A stretch of 64,000 bases of DNA from Labilibaculum euxinicum (GTDB taxonomy: Bacteria; Bacteroidota; Bacteroidia; Bacteroidales; Marinifilaceae). The DNA is taken from positions 1-64,000 of the forward strand of contig NZ_WTCR01000004.1 in the NCBI RefSeq assembly GCF_009795715.1. The letters run 5' to 3'. The translations under genes and the position numbers were made by a program. Below, piece by piece: positions 34,951 through 44,022 of the stretch. The notes under the pieces are model-generated. The model was not told the DNA's origin. It saw nothing but the letters and a program-made list of their open reading frames with translations, and ran no database searches. Each line of letters begins with the position of its first letter. The first letter of the stretch is position 1.

Positions 34951-36807
34951 TTACCAGAAATAAGCATATAATGCAACAATAATAACAACAATACCCATTG
35001 CACTAATAAAGAATGTTTTATCTGTCTGGAAAAGTTCAGGATCGAAAGAGTACGCCTTACCATCCTGTTTCTTGGAATTTGCATTCGTAAACATGATTAC
35101 GGCTAAAAAAGCCATCATAAATGTCATCATGAATATTGAATGAAAACCTAGATGAGCTAAACTAACACCAAACAAATCAGTACCCCAAACAATACCTGCA
35201 ACTAAAGTAATAATTGTTAATCCAGTAAATAGTTTACCACCCAAAAGCAACTTTTCACGATTTTTTTCTGAAATTTTTTCAGCTTCTATTTTATGACTAT
35301 CAGTAAGAACCAGAATTACTGCCAAAGAAATTAAAGCCATACAAACATATCCCATGCGAATAATAAATGGCAATTCCGGCAATAACATTTTCATAAAAAT
35401 CCCCATTGGTAAAGTCGCAATAGTAGTCCAAAGAGCTGCTCTGTTGGTTGCTCGTTTCCAAAGAATTCCCATTCCAAATACAACAACTACCCCAGGATAA
35501 ATAAATCCGGTGTATTCCTGAATGTACTGAAATGCCTGATCCAATCCTCCCAACAATGGTTTCGCAGAAATGATAGCGATTATTAAGGCAAAAACGGCAG
35601 TAAGACGCCCCACCAATACCAATTTCCTTTCGGATGCATTTTTATTAATATGCTCTTTATAAATATCAAGAGTGAAAATCGTTGCTGTTGAATTCAGCAT
35701 CGAAGCTAAAGACGATACAACTGCTGCGGCAAGTGCTGCAAACCCTAAACCTCGAATCCCTTCAGGTGCAAAATTACGAAGCAACCAAGGATACGCCTGA
35801 TCCGGTCTGTCAATAGCACCTGATAATCCATCAATAGCACCTCTTAAATCAGGATGATTAAACATTACGTAAGCAGTAATACCTGGTACGATAACAATAA
35901 TCGGAATTAGAATTTTTAAATATCCTGCAAAAAGAAGTCCTCTTTTTGCTTCTTTCAAATTTTTAGCCGCTAATCCTTTTTGAATAATGTACTGATTAAA
36001 ACCCCAGTACCCAATATTAGTAAGCCACATCGCTCCAAAAATAACAGCAAGACCAGGTAAATCTTTGAAGACTGTCGCATCTATATTTTCATCAATAATC
36101 ATATTGAAATGAACATCTCCGGGAACTTCTCTAACTTTACTAAGAACCAGCAAAAAACCATCTATTGCAGAACCGTCACCTGCTACTGCATCCAAAGCAA
36201 ACCACGCAGTTATTAATCCACCTCCAACAAGGAAGACAACCTGCACAACGTCAGTCCAGGCAACAGCTTTAAGACCACCATAAACAGAATATATACCTGC
36301 AAAAAGAAGTAAAGCCGGTACTCCATATTCCATTGGGAATCCAAGAATTTGATCCATTGCAATAGCTCCTAACCAAGCAACAGAAGTAAGATTTACAAAA
36401 ACATAAACCAATAACCAGAAAAATGAGAAAAAGAAACTGACTCCGCTGCCATATCTTTCCTTGGCAAACTGAGGCATTGTGTAAATTTTCTTATCAATCA
36501 TTTGCGGCAATAGAAACTTTGCAACCAAAATAAGAGTAATCGCAGCAATCCACTCATAAGCTGCAATTCCCAAACCAACAACAAAGCCAGAACCAGACAT
36601 ACCAATAAATTGTTCAGCAGAAATATTTGCTGCAATTAAAGATGCTCCAATAGCCCACCAGGAAAGTGTACCTCCAGCTAAAAAATAATCTTTTGAACTT
36701 TCCTCTACACCTTTTTTTCCTCGGGAAATCCATAAACCTAGACTTACAATTAATATTGCATAAGCAATAAAAACAGCATAATCAATGGCCGTAAAACCTG
36801 CATTCAT
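34951..36807 (-). CDS. Sodium:solute symporter, probable L-arabinose transporter
   Basis: 618 residues from MNAGFTAIDYAVFIAYAILI; the earlier in-frame start adds ten residues with no support. It is an SSS-family (SGLT-like) protein with about 14 hydrophobic helices. Family motifs are DYFLAGGTLSWWAIGASLIAA, the sodium-site region SLIAANISAEQFIGMSGSGF, and NIGYWGFNQYIIQKGLAAK. It sits between araA and araD, where a transporter of this family is the known arabinose importer of Bacteroides. The sugar specificity is inferred from context. Confidence 0.9.
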   Translation of the reverse strand: MNAGFTAIDYAVFIAYAILIVSLGLWISRGKKGVEESSKDYFLAGGTLSWWAIGASLIAANISAEQFIGMSGSGFVVGLGIAAYEWIAAITLILVAKFLLPQMIDKKIYTMPQFAKERYGSGVSFFFSFFWLLVYVFVNLTSVAWLGAIAMDQILGFPMEYGVPALLLFAGIYSVYGGLKAVAWTDVVQVVFLVGGGLITAWFALDAVAGDGSAIDGFLLVLSKVREVPGDVHFNMIIDENIDATVFKDLPGLAVIFGAMWLTNIGYWGFNQYIIQKGLAAKNLKEAKRGLLFAGYLKILIPIIVIVPGITAYVMFNHPDLRGAIDGLSGAIDRPDQAYPWLLRNFAPEGIRGLGFAALAAAVVSSLASMLNSTATIFTLDIYKEHINKNASERKLVLVGRLTAVFALIIAIISAKPLLGGLDQAFQYIQEYTGFIYPGVVVVFGMGILWKRATNRAALWTTIATLPMGIFMKMLLPELPFIIRMGYVCMALISLAVILVLTDSHKIEAEKISEKNREKLLLGGKLFTGLTIITLVAGIVWGTDLFGVSLAHLGFHSIFMMTFMMAFLAVIMFTNANSKKQDGKAYSFDPELFQTDKTFFISAMGIVVIIVALYAYFW

Positions 36808-36823
36808 AGTGATTAGTTTTATT

Positions 36824-36852
36824 AATACTCTCAGCAAAAAGCCGAGAGTATT
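36824..36852 (-). other. Intercistronic hairpin between araA and symporter
   Basis: AATACTCTC (36824-36832) and GAGAGTATT (36844-36852) are perfect 9-bp arms with an 11-nt loop, in the gap upstream of the symporter start. Together with 34874-34928 and 32371-32406 it gives one hairpin in each of three successive intergenic gaps downstream of araA (araA-symporter, symporter-araD, araB-galM). Confidence 0.6.
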
Positions 36853-36888
36853 TTGAATTAGTATTGTTTAAATGATATTTAATATTCG

Positions 36889-38373
36889 CTACAATCCCTT
36901 CGCTAAATGGTAATATAAATCATTCCATTTCAGCTCTTTCTTAAAATCTGAAATTGTAGTTGAATTTTCAATCGTTACGAATTCAACACCAACCATTTCA
37001 GCAAAGTCTTCAAGACATTCTTTGTTTAATGCCATGCTAAAACTAGTGTGATGAGCACCACCGGCAAGAATCCATGCAGCAGCACCAATTTCCAGATTTG
37101 GTTGTGGAACCCATAGGGCACGGGCAACAGGAAGTTTTGGTAATGCTTTAGGTGTAATAACTGTCACAGGATTAACAATCATTCGCATACGTCCTCCCAT
37201 ATCAACAAGAGTTGCATTTATTCCTTCCCCTTCAGGCACATCGAATACAAAACGGGCAGGAGCATCTTTTCCTCCAATTCCCAATGGATGAACTTCGATA
37301 CTTGGAGTTTCTTTAGCAATTGAAGGACAAATCTCAAGCATGTGTGCACTTAACACTGAAGGACAAGCAGGATCAAGATGGTAAGTATAATCTTCCATAA
37401 AAGAACATCCGCCTTTCATACCAGCCGACATTACTTTCATGATTCGTACCAAAGCAGATTGTTTCCAGTCACCTTCTGCTCCAAAGCCGTAACCTTGTTC
37501 CATTAATCGTTGAGAAGCCAATCCCGGAAGTTGTTTCAAACCATGCAAGTCTTCAAAATTGGTCGTAAAAGCCTTATATCCATTTGCATCCAGGAATTTT
37601 TTCATTCCCAATTCTATCTTAGCCTGATAACGAATGTTTGAATTTGTTTTATCTTCTAATTTGTATTCGGCAGCATAAACATCCATTAAAGAATCAATTT
37701 CTTGCTCTGTTATCGAATCCATACTAACAACAAGATCACCAACTCCGTGATAATTTACTTGCCAGCCCAATATTTTCTGAGCTTCAACCTTATCGCCTTC
37801 TGTTACGGCAACATGACGCATATTATCGCCAAAACGACAAATTTTTAAATTTTTAGATTCATTATATCCAACAGCAGATCTTGTCCAGCTTCCTAAGGTT
37901 TTGCGAACTTTTTCATCTTTCCAATGACCTACAATCACCTTACGATTTAATCGCAATCGTGTGCAGATAAATCCAAACTCACGGCCACCATGTGCTGATT
38001 GATTCAAATTCATGAAATCCATATCAATCTCACTCCAGGGAATATCTCTGTTGTACTGAGTATGTAAATGTGCAAATGGCTTGCTCAATATACTTAAACC
38101 TTGAATCCACATTTTAGATGGCGAAAAAGTATGCATCCATGTAATCAATCCAATACAGTTGTTGTCTGTATTTGCCTCAAGACAACAATTATAAATTTCG
38201 TCAGGAGTTGTTAATACCGATTTAAAAACAATTTTTACAGGAATTGCGTCTGATGCATTAAGCCCTTCAGCAATTTCTTCTGAATTATCTTTTACTTGTT
38301 TTAGTGTCTCGGGACCATACAAGTGTTGACTTCCGGTTACAAACCAAATCTCTTTTTCTTTTAGCTCTTTCAT
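36889..38373 (-). CDS. araA: L-arabinose isomerase
   Basis: 494 residues, normal AraA length. Opening IWFVTGSQHLYGPETLKQV and interior motifs LITWMHTFSPSKMWI, HTQYNRDIPW, GYGFGAEGDWKQSAL, GGCSFMEDYTYH and GGAHHTSFS are diagnostic. Metal-binding glutamates and histidines lie in GAEGDW, EDYTYH and AHHT. It isomerises L-arabinose to L-ribulose in the cytosol. It is the first structural gene after araR, with two candidate operators in its 167-bp upstream gap, so it heads the catabolic transcript. Confidence 0.98.
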   Translation of the reverse strand: MKELKEKEIWFVTGSQHLYGPETLKQVKDNSEEIAEGLNASDAIPVKIVFKSVLTTPDEIYNCCLEANTDNNCIGLITWMHTFSPSKMWIQGLSILSKPFAHLHTQYNRDIPWSEIDMDFMNLNQSAHGGREFGFICTRLRLNRKVIVGHWKDEKVRKTLGSWTRSAVGYNESKNLKICRFGDNMRHVAVTEGDKVEAQKILGWQVNYHGVGDLVVSMDSITEQEIDSLMDVYAAEYKLEDKTNSNIRYQAKIELGMKKFLDANGYKAFTTNFEDLHGLKQLPGLASQRLMEQGYGFGAEGDWKQSALVRIMKVMSAGMKGGCSFMEDYTYHLDPACPSVLSAHMLEICPSIAKETPSIEVHPLGIGGKDAPARFVFDVPEGEGINATLVDMGGRMRMIVNPVTVITPKALPKLPVARALWVPQPNLEIGAAAWILAGGAHHTSFSMALNKECLEDFAEMVGVEFVTIENSTTISDFKKELKWNDLYYHLAKGL

Positions 38374-38384
38374 TTTATTCTTAT

Positions 38385-38397
38385 AGTATTTTATACT
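38385..38397. promoter_or_regulatory. Candidate AraR operator in the araA leader
   Basis: AGTAT-TTT-ATACT is a perfect palindrome 12 bp upstream of araA. Its arms match the half-sites of the sites at 38460, 39248 and 55128. Confidence 0.5.
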
Positions 38398-38459
38398 TTT
38401 TTATTAAATACAATTAATCTTCACATTAACAACAATAAGACTTACCAGCAGATTCAAAT

Positions 38460-38479
38460 AAGTATTTTATCAGTACTTT
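38460..38479. promoter_or_regulatory. Candidate AraR operator in the araA promoter
   Basis: On the minus strand AAAGTACTGATAAAATACTT is followed by ATTTG, a near-match to the end of the TAnnTTTG -7 box. Half-sites AAAGT and ATACTT match those at araR and GH51, though the spacing is 3 bp longer. Confidence 0.55.
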
Positions 38480-38540
38480 CTACTTTTATACTAAGTAAAA
38501 AAAAGCAAAAAATTGCTTCTTTAGTTTAAATTATCAAGCT

Positions 38541-39221
38541 TTAAAATTTAACAACTCTATCAAATGTCTTTTCAATATCTCCTTTAATCGCCCGATAATA
38601 AAATGCCCCTTTCTTGGATTCTGTAGTATTTTTAATATTCAACTTTTCCAGACGTCCTAGTGAAAGCACCTTCTTCCTAAAATTTCCAGGATCAAACTCC
38701 CTCTGAAAAATTGCCTGATATAAATTTCGTAATTGCAAGAGTGTAAACATCTCTGAAAGCAATTCCTCTCCTATTAAATCAAAACTTGCTTTTTTCTGAA
38801 GTCTGTCCAACGCTTCGTGAACCATATTTTCATGATCAAAAATCATAGTAGGAAGCTTACTTATTGGCCACCAATGCGCTCCATTTTCGCGAACCAAATC
38901 CGTATCGTACTTATCAATTCGAATTAATGCATAGTATGCTAAAGAAATAACACGCGTAGCCTCATCTCTTGACGGATCTGAGAACGATTGCACTTGCTCT
39001 AAGTAAATATCACTCAGTCCTGTTGTTTTCTTAAGCACTCTGCGGGCAGCCATATCAGCCGACTCATTTTCCTGAACAAATCCTCCTAACAAAGACCATC
39101 TTCCCATCGCAGGCTCAAATCCTCTTGGATAAAGTAATAATTTCAGTTCCCCTTCATGATAACCGAAGATTACACAATCGACAGCAACATGATATTTAGG
39201 ATGTTTATATTGTGGATTCAT
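38541..39221 (-). CDS. araR: Nudix-family arabinose regulator AraR
   Basis: 226 residues: an N-terminal Nudix fold (~1-140) and a C-terminal winged-helix domain (~150-226, TLLQLRNLYQAIFQREFDPG then FRKKVLSLGRLEKL). The Nudix box is degenerate. It has G-x5-E but then RVLKKTTGL where hydrolases need REUxEExGU, so the catalytic glutamates are missing and it should bind a ligand rather than hydrolyse one. This matches AraR of Bacteroides, a repressor of arabinose genes that responds to L-arabinose. Its location directly upstream of araA and the palindrome at its own promoter agree. GAGGAG precedes the ATG. Confidence 0.93.
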   Translation of the reverse strand: MNPQYKHPKYHVAVDCVIFGYHEGELKLLLYPRGFEPAMGRWSLLGGFVQENESADMAARRVLKKTTGLSDIYLEQVQSFSDPSRDEATRVISLAYYALIRIDKYDTDLVRENGAHWWPISKLPTMIFDHENMVHEALDRLQKKASFDLIGEELLSEMFTLLQLRNLYQAIFQREFDPGNFRKKVLSLGRLEKLNIKNTTESKKGAFYYRAIKGDIEKTFDRVVKF

Positions 39222-39238
39222 AATATTAATTTTCTCCT

Positions 39239-39264
39239 CAAATATATAAAGTATTTTTGACTTT
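39239..39264 (-). promoter_or_regulatory. araR promoter with overlapping candidate AraR operator
   Basis: On the minus strand TATATTTG (39239-39246) is an exact TAnnTTTG -7 element 18 bp from the araR start codon. Immediately upstream is the imperfect palindrome AAAGTCAAAAATACTTT (39248-39264), between the -7 and -33 positions. A repressor there would block araR transcription, implying autoregulation. Confidence 0.65.
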
Positions 39265-39438
39265 TATTATTTTCTTGTGAAAAAAAATAAATTTCCGACG
39301 AAATTTACAAAAAAAAATAATATTAAACTCTTATGCAATAACAAGCATTAATTTATTTTAAGGTTAATTTATTCCTGTCGGAGTCAACAATAAATGATAC
39401 AAATTACGAATTATTGGTTTTGCGCATTCAAAGAATGT

Positions 39439-39448
39439 AAGTATACTT
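39439..39448. promoter_or_regulatory. Palindrome upstream of the PUL2 HTCS
   Basis: AAGTATACTT is a perfect 10-bp palindrome inside TGTAAGTATACTTGTACA, 67 bp upstream of the HTCS start. The half-site AAGTAT is the one seen in the AraR candidates but without their spacer, so assignment is weak. Confidence 0.3.
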
Positions 39449-39514
39449 GTACAAATACCACATTTTGATAGTTCGATACACTCTTAATTTAAAATTATAA
39501 AAATACAGAATATC

Positions 39515-42500
39515 ATGCGGCGATGTATTTTTTTCAGTTTCTTTATCCTTCTTTGTTTTTGCAGCAATACACTTATTGGAGAAACTCAAAAATCGCCAAT
39601 TTCGCATATTCGTTTCCATTACCTGAATAACAACAACGGGTTAGCGCAAAACACAGTAGATTGTATCTTACAAGACAGCCGGGGATTTATGTGGTTTGGA
39701 ACATGGAACGGACTTTGCCGTTACGATGGTTACACTTTTACTACCTATAACAAAACCAAGGATCTTAGCGGTATTCCTGACAACTTTATTCAATCGATGA
39801 GTGAAGACAGCAAAGGAAATATCTGGATTGGAACAAAAAATGGATTAAGCAGATTCCTTTTTAATGAGAATCGCTTTTCGTTGCCTGAAAACATAAAGTC
39901 GAATCTAAACGGACACTCCATACCTCATATATCAATTGATAAACAAAATAAGATCTGGATAGCGACAGAAGATGATGGAGTTTGGCTTATTGAGGAAGAT
40001 AAAACAGACTCATATTCAGTTAAGAAGATTACTGAAATTGTTTTGCCAAACCAACACATCAGTCACATTTTAATTCATAAAAAAAATATTTTAATTGGAA
40101 CCGAGAACGGCTTGGTAATTGTTGACAAGATAAATTTCCAAAACGATACCACATTAAACAAACTAATTAAATCTGTAACAAACCTTGTTGTAAATTGCAT
40201 TTTTGTAGATACAAAAGAAAATGTTTGGATCGGAACCTCTAATGGCTTATATCAATATGAGCCAGACAATAAACAAATCTATTTTTACACGCATCAGCCA
40301 CAGAATTCATCTGGTTTAAACCACATAGCAATTACAGAAATTGTTGAAGACAATTCAGGCACAATTATCGTTGGTACTTTGGCCGGACTAAACTTTTTTG
40401 ATCCAAATTCGCACTCTTTTTATCATTTAGGTGATGATATCAAAGAAGATCAAAAATTAAACAACCCTTTCATTAATTCATTACTAGCTGATAAACAAGG
40501 AAATGTATGGATAGGTACCGATAAAGGAGGTGTTAATTTTTACAACATTTATCAAAAACCTTTTTATTCTATCACTCACACTCCATTAAACCCTAAAAGC
40601 ATAAGTCACAATACAATCAATTCTATTTTAAGTGAAAAAAACATTCTTTGGATAGGAACCGCAGGTGGTGGTTTAAACAGAATCGTTAATAATGGAGAGA
40701 ATGTAGACCATTTTAATCTCAGCAATTCACCTCAAGAACAAATTGGCGCGAACTTTATCACTTCCATATATAGAAACAGCAGTAAACAACTTTGGTTAGG
40801 TACATGGGGAGACGGTTTAAAAAGACTAAAATCAGTAATCACCAAAAACATTGATACCTATCGTAACAATTTTGAAGTTTCGAACAGCCTTTGTTCGAAT
40901 TTCGTTTCCTCAATAACAGAATTGGATAAAGACCAGTTGCTGATTGGAACATTAAAAGGACTCGATTTATTTAATATCAAGCTGAACACCTTTACCCATC
41001 TCGATGAGAAAATGAAACTGTCTGCACATCTCGAAGTTGGATGTATTTTAAATGATCAGCAAAATCAGGTTTGGATAGGTACCCGTAATGGATTATTCCG
41101 CATTCCAAAAGATGAATTAAATCAACCTGATAAAAAAACAAGCATTAAATATGACGCCTTTTTCAATCAGCAGGATAACCCATTCTCTCTTCCTGGAAAT
41201 TACATCATTTCCTTGTTTGAATCGAAAGACGGTACCATATGGATTGGTACCTACGGAAATGGAATCTGTAAATACACTATTGATAATAACGGTAAGTTTC
41301 AATTTATAACTTATAATGACCAAAATGGCTTGTGCAATAATGTAACTTATGCCATAGAAGAGGACAAACAAGGCAATTTATGGATCAGTACGGACAATGG
41401 TCTTTCAAAATTTAATCCGAAAACTGAATCTTTTCAAAATTATTTTGTAAAAGATGGACTTTTAAGTAACCAATTTTATTGGTCAGCATCAGCTGCTGAT
41501 GAAAATGGTAAACTTTATTTTGGGGGAATAGCTGGATTAAACTATTTTATGCCGGAAAATGTTGAATCATACCATGAAGCATCAAAACCGGTTTTTACTG
41601 AATTTTCAGTATTCAACAGGCCTGTTGAAATTGGACAAGAATATCATTCCAATGTAATTTTAAATAAATCCATATCTGAAACAAACTCAATTGAACTCTC
41701 CTACAAAGACGCAGTTTTCTCGATAGAATTCTCAGCTCTTGATTATTTTTTACCGGAAAAAATAAAATATTCATACCAAATGGAAGGTGTTGATAAGGAT
41801 TGGGTTAATGTTCCATCAAGCAGAAGATTTGCCAATTACACAAATCTTTCGGGAGGAGAATACAAATTCATGGTTAAAGCCTCTAACAGCGATGGTATGT
41901 GGTCAGACAAGATTGCAGAATTAAAAATAAAAGTTCATCCACCTTTTTGGCAAACAATGTGGTTTCAATTTACACTCCTGATTGCAATCGTTTTAATAAT
42001 AATCAGCTACATTCAATACAGAACACGTTTTTTAAAAGAGCAAAAAAGGAAGTTAGAGAATCAGGTACTGGAACGAACTGAAAAAATCGAAGAACAAAAA
42101 GACAAACTAAGACACCAGGCTGAGCATTTGCAGCAAACAAATCAGGAATTAGCGGACAGACAGCTGTTAATTGGCGGACAAAAACTTGAACTTGAAATTC
42201 AAAATAAAAAGATTGCCCAACAGCGCGACAAGATGATTGAATTAAACAAGGAAGTGAAACAGGTCAACCAACTTCGATTGCGTTTTTTCACGAATATCTC
42301 ACACGAATTTAGAACTCCCCTTACGCTAATTATTGATCCTCTGGAACAATTAATGAAAAAATTAAACGATGATCAAAACACAATCAGCACTTTAAAAATT
42401 ATTGACCGAAATGCCAAACGACTGCTTCATCTGATCAACCGACTTATTTATTTCCGGCAAATCGAAAACGAAAAAATGGATCTGCTTGTGAGTAAAGGCA

Positions 42501-43885
42501 ATTTAAATGAGTTCTTACATGATATTTTTGAATCATTTGAAAATTTGGCTCAACACATGCAAATGAATTACCATTTTGAAGCACAGCAAACAAATTCAGA
42601 AACATGGTTTGATGCAGAAAAACTAGAAAATATTTTTTACAATTTGCTATCCAATGCTTTTAAATACACACCTGAAAATGGTGAAATTACAATGAAAGTT
42701 AAATTTGTAGAGAATGATGCTGATAATATTTTCCCTGCACCTTATGCATACATTGAAGTTACTGATAACGGAAAAGGCATTGCAAAGGAACATCTGCCAT
42801 TTATTTTTGAACGGTTTTACCATGTAGAATCCGAAAGAGAATTAGACAAGAATAACTCTGGTATTGGCTTAGCTTTAACCTCTGAGATTATTAAAATATT
42901 GCACGGTAAAATTCAAGTTCAAAGTGAGATCAAAAAAGGAAGTTGTTTTCAAGTCTATTTGCCATATACAACCGATCGTTATAACGAAAAAGATTTAGAC
43001 CGCAACAACACTCTGGCTGAGGTGAAATTAAAAGCCCGTGTTGATACATTAGTTCATAACATGGTTAATTCAGAATCAAATTTAGGATATGAAAACACTG
43101 GAAAACAGGATAAATCAAAACCATTGGTACTGATTGTTGAAGACAATTTTGATTTGCGTACCTTTCTAATGCAAACCTTAAAAGAGGACTATAGAATACT
43201 AGGAGCCGAAAATGGTAACATTGGCTTTACGATGGCTAAAAAGCATTCTCCAGATTTAGTCATCTCTGATGTGATGATGCCGGTGCTTAGTGGCATTGAG
43301 CTGTGTAAATGCATGAAAAAGGAGATCCAGACAAGCCATATTCCCATTATCCTGTTAACAGCAAAGAATATGGTTGAAAACTGGGTTGAAGGCCTTGAAA
43401 CCGGGGCCGATGATTACATCTCAAAACCTTTCAATCTGCAACTGTTACAGATTAGAATGAAAAATCTGATTGAAAGCAGAATGAAATTAAAACGAATGTT
43501 CAATTCGTCGCAAAACATTTCTGCGGAAAACATTACATCAAACCCTGTTGACGAAGAATTCATCAATAAAGTATATCGAATACTGGAAAAAAACTACACC
43601 AATCCCGACTTCACAATCAATCAGTTTGCCGGCGAAATGTTTGTAAGCAGCAGTTTGTTATACAAAAAATTGAAAGCAATAACAGACTTAAACATTACCA
43701 ATTTTATAAACGCATTCAAATTAAAAAAAGCGATGGCGTTGATACAGGAAAACAAACTCCCAATTTCTGATATTGCATTTGCCGTAGGATTCAATGACCC
43801 AAAATATTTTAGCAGAGTATTCCGCAAACATTATGGAATGAGCCCCTCCGACTTTACACATAACTCTCTCAAAAACAACAAGTAA
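39515..43885 (+). CDS. Hybrid two-component regulator (HTCS) of PUL2
   Basis: 1456 residues: signal sequence (to ~22), two regulator propellers (repeats like GFMWFGTWNGLCRYDG and GNVWIGTDKGGVNFY), a Y_Y_Y domain (~720-800), a membrane helix (~810-835), then an unusually long, charged coiled coil (~838-920). HisKA follows with His ~928 in ISHEFRTP, then HATPase, a receiver with Asp ~1250 in ISDVMMPV, and an AraC-type domain ending KHYGMSPSDF. It should sense an arabinan oligosaccharide and activate the susCD-GH43-GH51 genes that follow 138 bp downstream in the same direction. Confidence 0.95.
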   Translation: MRRCIFFSFFILLCFCSNTLIGETQKSPISHIRFHYLNNNNGLAQNTVDCILQDSRGFMWFGTWNGLCRYDGYTFTTYNKTKDLSGIPDNFIQSMSEDSKGNIWIGTKNGLSRFLFNENRFSLPENIKSNLNGHSIPHISIDKQNKIWIATEDDGVWLIEEDKTDSYSVKKITEIVLPNQHISHILIHKKNILIGTENGLVIVDKINFQNDTTLNKLIKSVTNLVVNCIFVDTKENVWIGTSNGLYQYEPDNKQIYFYTHQPQNSSGLNHIAITEIVEDNSGTIIVGTLAGLNFFDPNSHSFYHLGDDIKEDQKLNNPFINSLLADKQGNVWIGTDKGGVNFYNIYQKPFYSITHTPLNPKSISHNTINSILSEKNILWIGTAGGGLNRIVNNGENVDHFNLSNSPQEQIGANFITSIYRNSSKQLWLGTWGDGLKRLKSVITKNIDTYRNNFEVSNSLCSNFVSSITELDKDQLLIGTLKGLDLFNIKLNTFTHLDEKMKLSAHLEVGCILNDQQNQVWIGTRNGLFRIPKDELNQPDKKTSIKYDAFFNQQDNPFSLPGNYIISLFESKDGTIWIGTYGNGICKYTIDNNGKFQFITYNDQNGLCNNVTYAIEEDKQGNLWISTDNGLSKFNPKTESFQNYFVKDGLLSNQFYWSASAADENGKLYFGGIAGLNYFMPENVESYHEASKPVFTEFSVFNRPVEIGQEYHSNVILNKSISETNSIELSYKDAVFSIEFSALDYFLPEKIKYSYQMEGVDKDWVNVPSSRRFANYTNLSGGEYKFMVKASNSDGMWSDKIAELKIKVHPPFWQTMWFQFTLLIAIVLIIISYIQYRTRFLKEQKRKLENQVLERTEKIEEQKDKLRHQAEHLQQTNQELADRQLLIGGQKLELEIQNKKIAQQRDKMIELNKEVKQVNQLRLRFFTNISHEFRTPLTLIIDPLEQLMKKLNDDQNTISTLKIIDRNAKRLLHLINRLIYFRQIENEKMDLLVSKGNLNEFLHDIFESFENLAQHMQMNYHFEAQQTNSETWFDAEKLENIFYNLLSNAFKYTPENGEITMKVKFVENDADNIFPAPYAYIEVTDNGKGIAKEHLPFIFERFYHVESERELDKNNSGIGLALTSEIIKILHGKIQVQSEIKKGSCFQVYLPYTTDRYNEKDLDRNNTLAEVKLKARVDTLVHNMVNSESNLGYENTGKQDKSKPLVLIVEDNFDLRTFLMQTLKEDYRILGAENGNIGFTMAKKHSPDLVISDVMMPVLSGIELCKCMKKEIQTSHIPIILLTAKNMVENWVEGLETGADDYISKPFNLQLLQIRMKNLIESRMKLKRMFNSSQNISAENITSNPVDEEFINKVYRILEKNYTNPDFTINQFAGEMFVSSSLLYKKLKAITDLNITNFINAFKLKKAMALIQENKLPISDIAFAVGFNDPKYFSRVFRKHYGMSPSDFTHNSLKNNK

Positions 43886-44022
43886 CCTACGTTTTTCAAT
43901 AAGCATACTTCTTCATTTTCCGAAATCATCCACCTCAATTGTGTAATTGTCCACCTCTTTGAAGAGCTATCGACTTACATTGCAAACGTTATAAACGATA
44001 AGTAACATTTAATTTCTATTCT

